Below, one piece after another: positions 46,950 through 56,717 of a stretch of DNA of 64,000 nt. Within the stretch, counting starts at the first letter, position 1; the number at the start of each line of letters is the position of its first letter. This DNA is from Bradyrhizobium sp. sBnM-33. GTDB lineage: Bacteria; Pseudomonadota; Alphaproteobacteria; Rhizobiales; Xanthobacteraceae. The notes under the pieces are model-generated. The model made no database searches. It was not told the origin of the DNA and worked only from the letters and a program-made list of their open reading frames with translations. Made by a program: the position numbers and the translations under genes. The DNA lies in the NCBI RefSeq assembly GCF_032917945.1, contig NZ_CP136624.1, positions 6,324,001 through 6,388,000 on the forward strand. Direction: 5' to 3'.

Positions 46950-47327
46950 TCACTCACTCGGAAACGTCACGGCCTCGATGCGGTTGCCATCGGGATCGAT
47001 GACGAAGGCCGCGTAATATTTTACGCGATCGTGGGAGCGAATGCCCGGTGCGCCGTCGGAGCGGCCGCCGGCGCTGAGCGCGGCGGCGTGAAACGCGTCG
47101 ACGTCATCAGTTGTTTTCGCGCGAAGACAGATATGCGTGCCACTCTCGGGCGGCACCGGCGTCATGCCGACGCGCAGATTGATCCAGAATTCGGGGTAGG
47201 TTTTGCCGAAGCCGATCGTGGCGGGACGGGTGACGAGGCGCGAGAGGCCGAGGGCTGCGAGGGTGGCTTCATAGAAGCGCGCGGAGCGTTCGACGTCGGC
47301 GACGCCGACGGAGACGTGATCGATCAT
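46950..47327 (-). CDS. VOC-superfamily (glyoxalase-fold) protein
   Basis: A 125-residue protein with paired beta-alpha-beta-beta-beta modules. It begins MIDHVSVGVADVERSARFYEATL, with His4 as the expected first metal ligand (quoted core: MIDHVSVGV), and near the end FVIDPDGNRIEAV supplies the Glu. It resembles glyoxalase-like or bleomycin-resistance-like proteins of the lyase/dioxygenase fold; substrate is unknown. It converges with the LOG gene with 12 bases between stops. Confidence 0.8.
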   Translation of the reverse strand: MIDHVSVGVADVERSARFYEATLAALGLSRLVTRPATIGFGKTYPEFWINLRVGMTPVPPESGTHICLRAKTTDDVDAFHAAALSAGGRSDGAPGIRSHDRVKYYAAFVIDPDGNRIEAVTFPSE

Positions 47328-47349
47328 GGAATGGCCCCTGCTCTCTTCT

Positions 47350-47432
47350 CGTCATTGCGAGCGAAGCGAAGCAATCCATCGCACCACCGCTGCACTATGG
47401 ATTGCTTCGTCGCTTCGCTCCTCGCAATGACG
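47350..47432. repeat. palindromic intergenic repeat element
   Basis: The left arm CGTCATTGCGAGCGAAGCGA and the right arm ending TCGCAATGACG are inverted copies (47350-47379 and 47397-47432), meeting at TCCAT / ATGGAT. The arms differ by a few bases and one spacer segment. Similar GTCATTGCGAG palindromes occur in many copies in alphaproteobacterial genomes, in the style of REP/MITE elements. It lies between the VOC gene and cimA and may also end transcripts. Confidence 0.8.
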
Positions 47433-47458
47433 GCGTGTGCGGCACCGCCTTACATCCC

Positions 47459-49057
47459 TCACACCGGTGCGCCTGATTTCACCAGCTTGTAGACCACCGA
47501 ATCCATCAGCGCCTGGAACGAAGCATCGATGATATTGGGCGAGACGCCGATCGTGGTCCAGCTTTCGCCGTTCTCGTCCTCGCTCTCGATCAGGACCCGC
47601 GTCACCGCTTCCGTGCCGCCATTGAGGATACGCACGCGGTAATCGATCAGCTTCAGGCCTTCGATGTATTTCTGGTATTTGCCGAGGTCCTTGCGCAGCG
47701 CCACGTCGAGCGCATTCACCGGGCCGTTGCCTTCGGCTGCCGAGATCAGCCGCTCGCCGGCGACATCGACCTTCACCACCGCAAGCGCTACCGTGATGCG
47801 CTGGCCGTTGGCATTGTAGCGCTGCTCGACATTGACGTCGAACTGCTCGACCTTGAAATATTCCGGCACCCGACCGAGCGTACGCCGTGCCAGGAGGTCG
47901 AAGGAGGCGTTGGCGGACTCATAGGCAAAGCCTGCCGCTTCCCGCTCCTTCAATTCCTCGACCAGACGCGCCAGTTTTGGATCGCCTTTCTCGTACGGGA
48001 TACCGGCGCGGTCGAGTTCGGCCATGACGTTGGAGCGGCCGGCCTGGTCCGACACCAGCACCTTGCGGTGATTGCCGACGGATTCAGGCGAGACGTGTTC
48101 GTAGGTCTGCGGATCCTTCAGGACGGCGGAGGCATGAATGCCGGTCTTGGTCACAAACGCGCTTTCGCCGACGTAAGGCGCATGGCGGTTTGGCGCGCGG
48201 TTGAGCATGTCGTCTAGCGTCCGCGACACCTTCATCAGCGTCGCCATTTTCTCCGCGGTGACGCCGATCTCGAACGCGTCGGAAAACTCGTTCTTCAGCC
48301 GCAGCGTCGGGATCAATGAACAGAGATTGGCATTGCCGCAGCGTTCGCCGAGCCCGTTCAGCGTGCCCTGTATCTGGCGGGCGCCGGCGCGCACCGCAGC
48401 CAACGAATTGGCCACCGCCTGCTCGGTGTCGTTATGGGCGTGGATGCCGACATGGCTGCCCGGGATGTGCTTGGTGACAGCGCCCACGATGGTCTCGATC
48501 TCGTGTGGCATGGTGCCGCCATTGGTATCACACAGCACCACCCAGCGAGCCCCGGAATCATAGGCCGCCTTGGCGCAGGCGAGCGCGAAATCGGCATTCT
48601 CCTTGTAACCGTCGAAGAAGTGCTCGCAGTCGACCATCACCTCGCGCCCCGCGGCCTTGGCGGCGGCGACGCTGTCGCAGATCGAGGCGAGGTTTTCCTC
48701 GTTGGTGGTCTCGAGCGCCACCCGCACCTGATAAGCGCTGGATTTTGCGACGAAGCAGATCGCATCGGCCTTGGCTTCGATGAGCGTCACCAGTCCCGGA
48801 TCGTTCGAGGCCGAACGGCCCGGACGGCGCGTCATGCCGAACGCGGTGAATTTTGCGTGTTCGAGTTTTGGCTTTTCGGCGAAGAACTCGGTGTCGGTTG
48901 GATTGGCGCCGGGATAGCCGCCCTCGACGTAGTCGATACCGAGCTCGTCCAGCATCTGCGCGATGATCTGCTTGTCGTGCAGAGTGAAATCGACGCCGTT
49001 GGTCTGCGCGCCATCACGCAGCGTGGTATCGAACAGATAGAGGCGTTCGCGGCTCAT
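47459..49057 (-). CDS. cimA: (R)-citramalate synthase
   Basis: A 532-residue enzyme of the isopropylmalate/homocitrate synthase family, C-terminal LeuA dimer domain included. It would condense pyruvate and acetyl-CoA to citramalate, an alternative isoleucine route. The N-terminal catalytic motif is LFDTTLRDGAQTNG, HAHND carries the metal-binding His pair, and NGLGERCGNANL follows. Length fits CimA (about 520-540). Its ATG overlaps the GNAT stop by four bases (ATGA), so it belongs to the cysS operon. Confidence 0.85.
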   Translation of the reverse strand: MSRERLYLFDTTLRDGAQTNGVDFTLHDKQIIAQMLDELGIDYVEGGYPGANPTDTEFFAEKPKLEHAKFTAFGMTRRPGRSASNDPGLVTLIEAKADAICFVAKSSAYQVRVALETTNEENLASICDSVAAAKAAGREVMVDCEHFFDGYKENADFALACAKAAYDSGARWVVLCDTNGGTMPHEIETIVGAVTKHIPGSHVGIHAHNDTEQAVANSLAAVRAGARQIQGTLNGLGERCGNANLCSLIPTLRLKNEFSDAFEIGVTAEKMATLMKVSRTLDDMLNRAPNRHAPYVGESAFVTKTGIHASAVLKDPQTYEHVSPESVGNHRKVLVSDQAGRSNVMAELDRAGIPYEKGDPKLARLVEELKEREAAGFAYESANASFDLLARRTLGRVPEYFKVEQFDVNVEQRYNANGQRITVALAVVKVDVAGERLISAAEGNGPVNALDVALRKDLGKYQKYIEGLKLIDYRVRILNGGTEAVTRVLIESEDENGESWTTIGVSPNIIDASFQALMDSVVYKLVKSGAPV

Positions 49058-49566
49058 GTTGGCGCTCCCGGCACGGCACTATCGGCCAGCGTCTTCTGCA
49101 TCGTGGTATTGGCCAGCCATTCGCCGTTGAGCGAGACGGTGTTGCGCTGCTTGGCGGTGTAGCCGCGCTTCCTGAACAACGGCTCCGCAGTATCGCTGGC
49201 ATCGACCGTCAGGGTTTTCGCGCCCCGGGCGCCCGCCAGTTTCTCCAGCGCGTCGACCAGCATCGACGCAACGCCCTGCCCTGCCACACTCGGATGGACG
49301 TACAGCATGTCGATATGGTCGGCACCCTTCAGCGAGGCGAAGCCGACCGGCGCGTTCTGGATGGTCGCGATCAGCGTCAATTGCCCGGCGAGCTTGTTGC
49401 CGAACGCCGCTTCGTCCTCGGCCGCCTGAGCCCAGGCTTCCTGTTGCGCTTCGTTGTAGTCGTCGCCGGTCAGCCCCTCGATGGCGGCAACGAAGATCGC
49501 CGCCAGCATCGGAACGTCCGCCGGCAAAAACGGCCGCAAGCCGGGTTTGGGCAATGCCTGTCCCAT
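49054..49566 (-). CDS. GNAT-family acetyltransferase
   Basis: A 170-residue N-acetyltransferase. The acetyl-CoA-binding strand and helix read IDMLYVHPSVAGQGVASMLVDAL (quoted core: VAGQGVASML, the Q/R-x-x-G-x-G/A motif), and a later strand is TLTVDASDTAEPLFRKRGY. Substrate unknown. It overlaps cimA by four bases and follows the 37-residue ORF by four bases. Confidence 0.85.
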   Translation of the reverse strand: MGQALPKPGLRPFLPADVPMLAAIFVAAIEGLTGDDYNEAQQEAWAQAAEDEAAFGNKLAGQLTLIATIQNAPVGFASLKGADHIDMLYVHPSVAGQGVASMLVDALEKLAGARGAKTLTVDASDTAEPLFRKRGYTAKQRNTVSLNGEWLANTTMQKTLADSAVPGAPT

Positions 49567-49570
49567 CGCG

Positions 49571-49684
49571 TCAAATCACTCCGAACAGTCGCAGAGCCAG
49601 TATGACCGCGGCAACGATCAGCGCCCACTTGATGAAGATGTAATAGCGCCAGTGTTTGGGAAACGGGGTATCAGGTTCGTCCAT
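49571..49684 (-). CDS. 37-residue single-pass membrane protein, translationally coupled to cysS
   Basis: Minus-strand ATG at 49684 shares one base with the cysS stop (TGATG). It encodes [20 protein letters not shown] and then ALIVAAVILALRLFGVI, one membrane helix with an acidic, cytosolic-looking N-terminus. The stop is at 49571-49573, four bases before the GNAT start. It is too short for usual ORF callers but is well placed in the operon. Confidence 0.7.
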   Translation of the reverse strand: MDEPDTPFPKHWRYYIFIKWALIVAAVILALRLFGVI

Positions 49685-51099
49685 CACGCGATCTCCCAAG
49701 TGGTTACAGGTTTTCCGTCCTTGTCCTTGCCGTCCTTGATGGCAACGCCCATCGTGGCGAGCTCATCGCGAATGCGATCGGATTCCTTGAAGTCTTTTCG
49801 TGCGCGCGCCGCCGCGCGATCCGCAATCAGGCGGTCGACCTGTTGCGGATCGATGCCGCTCGCCTGCTGCTTCCGCCCCTTCCACTCCGCAGCGCTCATC
49901 GAGAGGAAGCCGAGCAAGCGAAGCGACGCCGCAAACTCGCCGCGTTCCCGCGCGCCGCCGGACGCCGCCGCGTTGCGCAGGCTGTGCAGGACAGCCATCG
50001 CCAGCGCCGTGTTGAGGTCGTCATAGAGCGCCTCGATCATGGCCGGCGACGGCTCGGTGGCCACGGCGTCGGCTGCGATCGCGTACCAGTCGTCGAGCGT
50101 CTTAGCGCTCTCTTCCACACCCTTCGCGGTCCAGTCGAGTGGCGAGCGGTAATGCGTCTTGAGCATGCTCAGACGCAGCACCTCGCCCGGCCAATCGGCC
50201 AGCAATTCGCGGATCGTGAAGAAATTGCCGAGCGACTTCGACATCTTCTCGCTCTCGAGCTGCAGGAAGCCATTGTGCATCCAGACATTCGCCATGCGGT
50301 CGGAATGGAACGCGCAGCAGGTCTGCGCGAGCTCATTCTCATGGTGCGGAAACACCAGGTCGATGCCGCCGCCATGGATGTCGAACTTCTCGCCGAGGTG
50401 CTTCCAGGCCATCGCCGAGCATTCGATATGCCAGCCGGGGCGTCCCTCGACCTTGATGCCCGATGGCGACGGCCAGGACGGCTCGCCCGGCTTCGACGGC
50501 TTCCACAGCACGAAGTCGGTGTTGTCGCGCTTATAGGGAGCAACATCGACGCGGGCGCCGGCGATCATTTCGTCAAGCGAGCGTTTCGACAGCGCGCCGT
50601 AGCGCGGCATCACGGAGTTGGCTTCGTTCATCGCCTGGGGCGAGAACAGCACATGATCTTCGGCGACATAGGCAAAGCCGCCGGCGACCAGCTTTTCGAT
50701 GATCGCCCGCATCTCCGGGATGTGTTCAGTCGCGCGCGGCTGCACCGTCGGGGCCAAGCAGCCGAGCGCGGTGACGTCGTCCTGATACTGCTGATACGTC
50801 TCTTCTGTGACCTTGCGGATCGCCTCGTTCAGCGGCACGCCGGGATAGTCGCGCGCGGCGCGGACGTTGATCTTGTCGTCGACGTCGGTGATGTTGCGGA
50901 CATAGGTCACGTGATCGGCGCCATAGCGGTGGCGCAGCACGCGAAACAGCACGTCGAACACGATTGCCGCGCGACCATTGCCGATGTGGGCAAAGTCGTA
51001 GACCGTCGGTCCGCAGGCATACATGCGGACGTTGTCGGCATCGAGCGGCACGAACGGCCGCTTTTCCTTCGTCAAGGTATCGTACAGACGCAGTTCCAT
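49684..51099 (-). CDS. cysS: cysteinyl-tRNA synthetase
   Basis: A 471-residue class I synthetase. The HIGH-type motif is [10 protein letters not shown] with Cys28 zinc ligand nearby in YACGPTVY, and the KMSKS motif is [11 protein letters not shown]. Length fits family (about 460-480). It heads the operon cysS - 37-residue ORF - GNAT - cimA, all overlapping or nearly touching. The 300 bases upstream likely hold its promoter. Confidence 0.95.
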   Translation of the reverse strand: MELRLYDTLTKEKRPFVPLDADNVRMYACGPTVYDFAHIGNGRAAIVFDVLFRVLRHRYGADHVTYVRNITDVDDKINVRAARDYPGVPLNEAIRKVTEETYQQYQDDVTALGCLAPTVQPRATEHIPEMRAIIEKLVAGGFAYVAEDHVLFSPQAMNEANSVMPRYGALSKRSLDEMIAGARVDVAPYKRDNTDFVLWKPSKPGEPSWPSPSGIKVEGRPGWHIECSAMAWKHLGEKFDIHGGGIDLVFPHHENELAQTCCAFHSDRMANVWMHNGFLQLESEKMSKSLGNFFTIRELLADWPGEVLRLSMLKTHYRSPLDWTAKGVEESAKTLDDWYAIAADAVATEPSPAMIEALYDDLNTALAMAVLHSLRNAAASGGARERGEFAASLRLLGFLSMSAAEWKGRKQQASGIDPQQVDRLIADRAAARARKDFKESDRIRDELATMGVAIKDGKDKDGKPVTTWEIA

Positions 51100-51399
51100 G
51101 GACCCATCCCTTGCGGCCGGGCGTCCAGTGATCTCATTTTTGAGAAAAGACGGCCTCAGCCAGCGAATCGCTAGCTAATAATCTCGCGGCAAATGGCGCA
51201 GATGGCGAGGAGACCGTTCATGGTTCCACCATTGCGGTATCGCAAGCACGCCGTCAAGGCCTTGCTTGTGCCCGATTTGCGGCCGATCAGGCCGCCGAAC
51301 CCCCGCCATTCGCTGCCGCCCTCGGCCCTCATGGTTAATCATTATTAACGCTTTGGGCCTATTTCTGAGGGCGGTCCCTTCCCGCTGCCGGTGCTACCC
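51100..51399. other. 300-base gap before a small secreted protein, with a TTAA palindrome
   Basis: Contains the divergent promoters of cysS (leftward) and the small secreted protein gene. GTTAATCATTATTAAC at 51334-51349 is a palindrome (6-base arms, 4-base spacer) that recalls a TTAA-spaced site. CtrA sites have seven-base spacing between TTAA elements, and this has six, so the assignment is not made. No gene seen. Confidence 0.35.
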
Positions 51400-51708
51400 A
51401 TGCGACTTTCCTCCGCACTCATTGCCTGTGCCTTCCTGCTCGCCGCCTCGGCCGCATCCGCTGACAGCCGCGTCTTCATCGTGGCCAACCAGGCCGACGG
51501 TTACGGCGTGGACGAGTGCCTCGCCAGGGGCGACAAATGTGGCGCCCACGCCGCCCGCGCCTATTGTCAGTCACGGGAATTTGCGCAGGCGACCGCCTAT
51601 CGTCGCGTCGAGCCCGACGAAATCACCAGCGCGGTTCCGATCGGCGGCGGCGACAAGTGTTCAGGCCCGGCGTGCCGCGAATACGTCGCCATTACCTGCG
51701 AGCGCTAG
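51400..51708 (+). CDS. small secreted Cys-rich protein
   Basis: A 102-residue protein with a signal peptide (LSSALIACAFLLAASAASA) and mature sequence starting DSRVFIVANQADGYGVDEC. It has Cys in DECLARGDKCG, YCQS, KCSGPACRE and TCER, so disulfides in the periplasm are likely. A GTG at 51391 is an alternative start. It is not a named family I recognise. Confidence 0.7.
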   Translation: MRLSSALIACAFLLAASAASADSRVFIVANQADGYGVDECLARGDKCGAHAARAYCQSREFAQATAYRRVEPDEITSAVPIGGGDKCSGPACREYVAITCER

Positions 51709-51877
51709 AGCCATTAATTCCGTAATTTCAAGGGCCGGTTTGCCACACCCGCGCCCCGGAAACGACGTGACGCTGCCCCGAGAAGCAGCTATTGGATGCG
51801 GCCTTGGCCGCAGAACGCCGCCTTGGCCGCGCCATCAGGCTTTTTGAGCCGCGCGGATCAGCTCTCAATGGCCGGAT

Positions 51878-53047
51878 ATGCTGGAAATTCGCAACGCTCC
51901 CCTCTCCCTTCGAATTTTGACCTGCGCCATCCTGCTCGGCATCTCCGCCCCGAGGGCACCCGCTTTGGCGCAGACGAACGAAGACGCCATGGCGCAGATG
52001 AACCAGGACGCCCCGCCACAACAGGGCGCGCAGGCCAATCCGATCTGCATCCGGCTCGAAGGACAATTGGCGACGATCGACCGTGGCGCCGGCACCGGCG
52101 ACCCGGCCAAAGATGAACAGATCCGCCGTTACCAGGAAGCCCAGGCCAAGCAGCAGGCCGAGCTCGACCGGATCACGCTGCAGGCCAGGCGCATGGACTG
52201 CGAAAGCTCGGGCTTCTTCTCGCTGTTCAACGGCCGTTCCGCCCAGTGCGGCCCGGTGAACAACCAGATCCAGCAGATGCGCGCCAATCTCGACCAGATC
52301 ACCACCAGCCTAGAGCGGCTGCGCAGCGGCGGCATTGGCGGCGCCGAGCGCGAAAACCAGCGCCGCTCGGTGCTGGTGGCGCTCGCGCAGAACAATTGCG
52401 GTCCGCAATATGCCGCGGCCGCGCGCGGCCCAGGCAACTTCATCGACAGCCTGTTCGGCAACAACCAGACGCTGCCGCCGCCGAGCGCCGATCTCGCCGC
52501 GCCATCCGGCACCTTCCGCACCGTCTGCGTCCGCAGCTGCGATGGCGCCTATTTCCCGGTCTCATTCGCGACCGTGCAGGCTCGCTTCCAGGACGATGAG
52601 AGGACCTGCAAGGCACTGTGCCCGGCGGCGGAGGCGACCCTGTTCGCCTATCGCAATCCCGGCGAAGACATCAACCAGGCGGTCTCGATCAACGGCCAGC
52701 CTTATTCTTCGCTGCCGAACGCATTCAAATTCCGCACCGAGTTCAACGCATCCTGCTCCTGCAAGCCCGCGGGCCAGACCTGGTCCGAAGCGCTGAAATC
52801 CGTCGACGACAAGGCGGCGGTCGAACAGCAGGGCGACATCATCGTCACCGAGGAAAGTGCGAAGCGGATGCAGCAGCGCGGGCAGTCGAAAGGCGCGCCG
52901 CCGCCCAAGAAGGGCGCCGCGCCCGCAGGCACCACCGCCGCCGCGCCTGCACCGGCGACGGCTCCGGCTGATGCGACCGCTACGACCAACGACAAGGACA
53001 AGCCGATCCGCACCGTCGGTCCGACCTTCATCCCGCCGAAGCAGTAG
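51878..53047 (+). CDS. DUF2865-domain exported protein
   Basis: A 389-residue protein with a signal peptide (LRILTCAILLGISAPRAPALA), an N-terminal region with heptad-like Gln/Leu stretches, then the DUF2865 core: TVCVRSCDGAYFPVSF, ARFQDDERTCKALCPAAE and CSCKPAGQTWSEAL. The core Cys residues probably form disulfides. The last 60 residues are Ala/Pro/Thr-rich low complexity. Function is unknown; the family is common in Bradyrhizobium and relatives. Confidence 0.8.
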   Translation: MLEIRNAPLSLRILTCAILLGISAPRAPALAQTNEDAMAQMNQDAPPQQGAQANPICIRLEGQLATIDRGAGTGDPAKDEQIRRYQEAQAKQQAELDRITLQARRMDCESSGFFSLFNGRSAQCGPVNNQIQQMRANLDQITTSLERLRSGGIGGAERENQRRSVLVALAQNNCGPQYAAAARGPGNFIDSLFGNNQTLPPPSADLAAPSGTFRTVCVRSCDGAYFPVSFATVQARFQDDERTCKALCPAAEATLFAYRNPGEDINQAVSINGQPYSSLPNAFKFRTEFNASCSCKPAGQTWSEALKSVDDKAAVEQQGDIIVTEESAKRMQQRGQSKGAPPPKKGAAPAGTTAAAPAPATAPADATATTNDKDKPIRTVGPTFIPPKQ

Positions 53048-53057
53048 AGAAAACGCC

Positions 53058-54806
53058 CTACCCCTCGAACGCATCCGCCGAGGCGCGGCCGGCGCGGGCA
53101 ACCAGTTTTTCGTCGGGTGCGGGCAGCGCCTTGCCATTGTCGCGGAAGCGGTTGGTGATGGGATAGCGGCGATCGCGGCCAAAGTTCTTTTCCGTCACCT
53201 TGACGCCCGGCGCGGCCTGCCGCCGCTTGTATTCGGCGACGTTGAGCAGGCGATCGATCCGCGTCACCATTTCAGCCGGGAAACCGGCCGCGATAATCGT
53301 GGCCAACGGCTCCTCGCGCTCGACCAGACGTTCCAGAATCCCGTCCAGCATCTCGTACGGCGGCAGCGAATCCTGGTCGGTCTGGTTCTCGCGCAGCTCC
53401 GCCGTCGGCGGCCGGGTAATGATGTTGACCGGGATCACCTCGCCTGACGGCCCGAGCACGCCATCCGGCTTCCACTCGTTGCGCAGACTCGATAGCCGGA
53501 ACACTTCGGTCTTGTAGATGTCCTTGATCGGATTGAAGCCGCCATTCATGTCGCCATAGATCGTGGCGTAACCAACCGACATTTCCGACTTGTTGCCTGT
53601 GGTCACTACCATCGCGCCAGTCTTGTTGGAAATCGCCATCAAGAGCGTGCCGCGGGTGCGCGCCTGCAAATTCTCTTCGGTGATATCGCGCGGCAGCCCC
53701 GCGAACGGGCCGGAGAGGATTTTCTCGAAGCCGTTCACAGCGTCCGCAATCGGCAGCACCTCGTAACGGATGCCGAGCGCCTTCGCGAGTTTTGCAGCGT
53801 CGTCCAGCGACACCTGCGCGGTGAAGCGGAACGGCAGCATTACGCCGCGGACCTGATCGGCGCCGAGCGCATCAACGGCAATGGCCGCGCACAGCGCGGA
53901 ATCGATGCCGCCGGAGATGCCGAGCAAGACGCCCGGAAAGCCGTTCTTGCGGACGTAGTCGCGCAGGCCCAGCACGCAGGCGGCGTAATCGCCCTTGTCG
54001 CCCTCGAGCAGGGGCACTACGGGGCCCGAGCAGCGCCAGCCGTCGGCGCTCTTGGTCCAGCGCAGCGTGGTGATGTTTTCCTCGAAAGCGGGCAGTTGCG
54101 CCGCCACCGACAGATCAGCGTTCAGCGCAAACGACGCCCCGTCGAACACCAGTTCGTCTTGCCCGCCGATCTGATTGAGATAGACCAGCGGCAGCCCGCT
54201 CTCGGTGACGCGGGCAACTGCGATCGACAGCCGGAGGTCGTTCTTGTCGCGTGCGTAGGGCGAACCGTTCGGCACGAGAAGGATTTCCGCGCCGGTCTCG
54301 GCGAGGCATTCGACGACGTTCTCGTATTCCTCGGACTCTTCGAGCCAGATATCCTCGCAGATGGGAACACCGACCCGGATGCCGCGCACGGTCACCGGAC
54401 CCGCGGCCGGACCGCGCGCGAACAGGCGCTTTTCGTCGAACACGCCGTAGTTCGGCAGGTTCGCCTTGAAGCGCAACGCGGCGATGCGGCCCTGATCGAG
54501 CAGCGCGCAGGCGTTATAAAGCTTGCCGTCCTCGACCCAGGGCGTGCCGATCAGAACAGCCGGACCACCGCGAGCAGTCTCGCGCGCCAACTCTTCGACC
54601 GCGGCGCGACAGGCGGCCTGGAAGGCCGGCTTCAGCACCAGATCTTCCGGTGGATAGCCGCAGATGAACAATTCGGGCAACAGCAGGAGATCGGCGCCAT
54701 CGGCCGCGGCCTTGTCACGCGCGGCGCGGGCCTTGGCGGCGTTAGCTGGCACGTCGCCGACCGTCGGGTTCAACTGCGCCAGCGTGATCGTAAAAGTGTC
54801 GGTCAT
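53058..54806 (-). CDS. nadE: glutamine-dependent NAD+ synthetase
   Basis: A 582-residue two-domain enzyme. The N-terminal nitrilase-type glutaminase has Glu (LLLLPELFICGYP), Lys and catalytic Cys (VPICEDIW). The C-terminal NAD synthase has the ATP-binding motif GISGGIDSAL and later VGYATIYGDMNGGFNPIKD. It converts deamido-NAD to NAD with glutamine and ATP. ATG at 54806 is chosen; frame is open to 54875. It converges with the DUF2865 gene, 10 bases apart. Confidence 0.93.
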   Translation of the reverse strand: MTDTFTITLAQLNPTVGDVPANAAKARAARDKAAADGADLLLLPELFICGYPPEDLVLKPAFQAACRAAVEELARETARGGPAVLIGTPWVEDGKLYNACALLDQGRIAALRFKANLPNYGVFDEKRLFARGPAAGPVTVRGIRVGVPICEDIWLEESEEYENVVECLAETGAEILLVPNGSPYARDKNDLRLSIAVARVTESGLPLVYLNQIGGQDELVFDGASFALNADLSVAAQLPAFEENITTLRWTKSADGWRCSGPVVPLLEGDKGDYAACVLGLRDYVRKNGFPGVLLGISGGIDSALCAAIAVDALGADQVRGVMLPFRFTAQVSLDDAAKLAKALGIRYEVLPIADAVNGFEKILSGPFAGLPRDITEENLQARTRGTLLMAISNKTGAMVVTTGNKSEMSVGYATIYGDMNGGFNPIKDIYKTEVFRLSSLRNEWKPDGVLGPSGEVIPVNIITRPPTAELRENQTDQDSLPPYEMLDGILERLVEREEPLATIIAAGFPAEMVTRIDRLLNVAEYKRRQAAPGVKVTEKNFGRDRRYPITNRFRDNGKALPAPDEKLVARAGRASADAFEG

Positions 54807-54935
54807 GGGAGCGATGGTGCCTTGCACAAGAGCAAACTGCAATTGCCGCCTTGATAGCGTTTTCGAGCGAAGCATGCCCTCGGACTTGATCCGTGGGTGG
54901 ACACCGGTTCGCGTGAAGACGCGTCAAAACAAAAC

Positions 54936-54977
54936 TTAGATATGCGGTTCTGATGCCAATCAGAACCGCATATCTAA
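54936..54977 (-). terminator. perfect 19-bp hairpin terminator of the dgkA transcript, overlapping its stop codon
   Basis: The arms are TTAGATATGCGGTTCTGAT and ATCAGAACCGCATATCTAA, with a GCCA loop. On the minus strand, GTTTTGTTTTG follows, a T-rich tract fitting a Rho-independent terminator after dgkA. The dgkA TAG (54976-54974) lies in the arm. The stem is AT-rich and longer than usual, so an operator function is also possible. Confidence 0.7.
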
Positions 54978-55327
54978 ATGGCGCCTATGCGTTCGGCGAG
55001 GGCGAACAGCCAGAACAGGCCGGCCATCAACAGCGCCACGCCGACCGCCGCCGACCCCATATCCTTGACCTGACCGATCTTCAGATCGTGATCGGTGGTC
55101 AGGCGGTCGGCAAGCTTTTCGATCGCGGTGTTGAGCAACTCGACCACCAGGACAAAAGCGACGGCCGCAACCAGTTCCACGCGGCGCATGGTGGTCGTGC
55201 CGATCAGCCAGGCCAGCGGCACCGACAGGACCAGCGCGAAAAGTTCCTCGCGGACGGCCTGCTCCGAACGGATCGCAAAGACGAGCCCGTTACGCGTGTT
55301 GATGGTGGCCCGCCAGAGTCGCAGCAA
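54974..55327 (-). CDS. dgkA: diacylglycerol kinase
   Basis: A 117-residue membrane enzyme that phosphorylates diacylglycerol. The family signature is VELLNTAIEKLADR and KDMGSAAVGVALLMA, with three hydrophobic helices. It starts with TTG at 55327, almost touching the DAHP synthase stop. Its tail reads through the inverted-repeat terminator stem. Confidence 0.88.
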   Translation of the reverse strand: MLRLWRATINTRNGLVFAIRSEQAVREELFALVLSVPLAWLIGTTTMRRVELVAAVAFVLVVELLNTAIEKLADRLTTDHDLKIGQVKDMGSAAVGVALLMAGLFWLFALAERIGAI

Positions 55328-55328
55328 A

Positions 55329-56717
55329 TCAAAGTCCCGCTGCGGCCGGCATCGGCTGAGCTTTACCGGCGCGTTCCTGCTTCAGCAGTTCGGCAATCAG
55401 GAAAGCCAGATCGATTGATTGTTCGGCGTTGAGGCGGGGATCGCAGACCGTGTGGTAGCGGTCGTTGAGGTCCTCGTCGGTGATGGCCCGCGCGCCGCCG
55501 ATGCATTCGGTGACGTCCTGCCCGGTCATCTCCAGATGCACGCCGCCGGCATGGGTGCCTTCGGCGGCGTGGATCGCGAAGAACGACTTCACCTCCGACA
55601 GCACCCGGTCGAACGGACGGGTCTTGTAGCCTGATGTCGAGGTAATGGTGTTGCCGTGCATCGGATCGCACGACCAGACCACGACCCGCCCTTCCCGCTG
55701 CACGGCGCGGATCAGCGGCGCGAGATGATCGCCGACTTTGTCGGAGCCGAAGCGGTTGATCAGCGTCAGCCGTCCCGGCTCGTTCTCGGGATTGAGGATG
55801 TCGATCAGCTTGAGCAACTCATCCGGCTTCAGCGAGGGACCGCATTTCAAGCCGATCGGGTTCTTGATGCCGCGGAAATATTCGACATGGCCGTGGTCGA
55901 GCTGGCGGGTGCGGTCGCCGATCCAGATCATGTGGCCCGACGTCGCGTACCAGTCGCCGGTCGTGGAATCGACCCGCGTCATCGCCTGCTCGTAGCCGAG
56001 CAGCAGCGCCTCATGGCTGGTGTAGAAATCGGTGGCGCGCAGTTCGGGGTGGCTTTCGAGGTCGAGCCCACAGGCGCGCATGAAATTCAGCGCGTCGGAA
56101 ATTCGATCCGCCAGTTCCTTGTAGCGGCGTGACTGCGGGGAATCCTTGAGGAAGCTCAGCATCCACTGGTGCACGCTGCCGAGATTGGCAAAGCCGCCGG
56201 TCGCGAATGCGCGGAGCAGGTTCAGCGTCGCCGCCGACTGCCGGTACGCCATTAACTGGCGCTGCGGATCGGGGATACGCGCTTCCGGGGTGAAGGCGAT
56301 GTCGTTGATGATGTCGCCGCGGTAGCTCGGCAGCTCGACGCCATTGACTTTTTCGGTGTTCGACGAGCGCGGCTTTGCGAACTGCCCGGCGATGCGGCCG
56401 ACCTTCACCACCGGCAGCGCGCCGGCATAGGTCAGAACCACGGCCATCTGCAGCAGCACACGGAAGAAGTCGCGGATGTTGTTGGCGCCGTGCTCGGCAA
56501 AGCTCTCGGCGCAATCGCCGCCCTGCAGCAGGAAGGCCTCGCCGGCCGCCACGCGGGCCAGCGCCTTCTTCAGGTTGCGGGCCTCGCCAGCGAACACCAG
56601 CGGCGGAAACGTAGCAAGCTGCGCCTCGACGTCGGCCAATGCCTTGGCATCGGGATAATCGGGGACCTGCAGCACCGGCCTGGTGCGCCAGCTGTCGGGC
56701 GTCCACCGCTCGGACAT
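55329..56717 (-). CDS. class II 3-deoxy-7-phosphoheptulonate (DAHP) synthase
   Basis: A 462-residue class II DAHP synthase, the entry enzyme of the shikimate pathway (phosphoenolpyruvate plus erythrose 4-phosphate). The signature motifs are [14 protein letters not shown], the substrate site PSLKPDELL with preceding GLKCGP, and [19 protein letters not shown] (quoted core: CDPMHGNTI). Its length fits the class II (plant-like) family. CAGGAG about eight bases before ATG 56717 supports the start. It is upstream of dgkA. Confidence 0.93.
   Translation of the reverse strand: MSERWTPDSWRTRPVLQVPDYPDAKALADVEAQLATFPPLVFAGEARNLKKALARVAAGEAFLLQGGDCAESFAEHGANNIRDFFRVLLQMAVVLTYAGALPVVKVGRIAGQFAKPRSSNTEKVNGVELPSYRGDIINDIAFTPEARIPDPQRQLMAYRQSAATLNLLRAFATGGFANLGSVHQWMLSFLKDSPQSRRYKELADRISDALNFMRACGLDLESHPELRATDFYTSHEALLLGYEQAMTRVDSTTGDWYATSGHMIWIGDRTRQLDHGHVEYFRGIKNPIGLKCGPSLKPDELLKLIDILNPENEPGRLTLINRFGSDKVGDHLAPLIRAVQREGRVVVWSCDPMHGNTITSTSGYKTRPFDRVLSEVKSFFAIHAAEGTHAGGVHLEMTGQDVTECIGGARAITDEDLNDRYHTVCDPRLNAEQSIDLAFLIAELLKQERAGKAQPMPAAAGL

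Noticed and set aside
51334..51349. Possible CtrA-binding site
   Set aside because: The two TTAA elements are six bases apart, whereas CtrA sites use seven, and the match is otherwise common in A/T patches.
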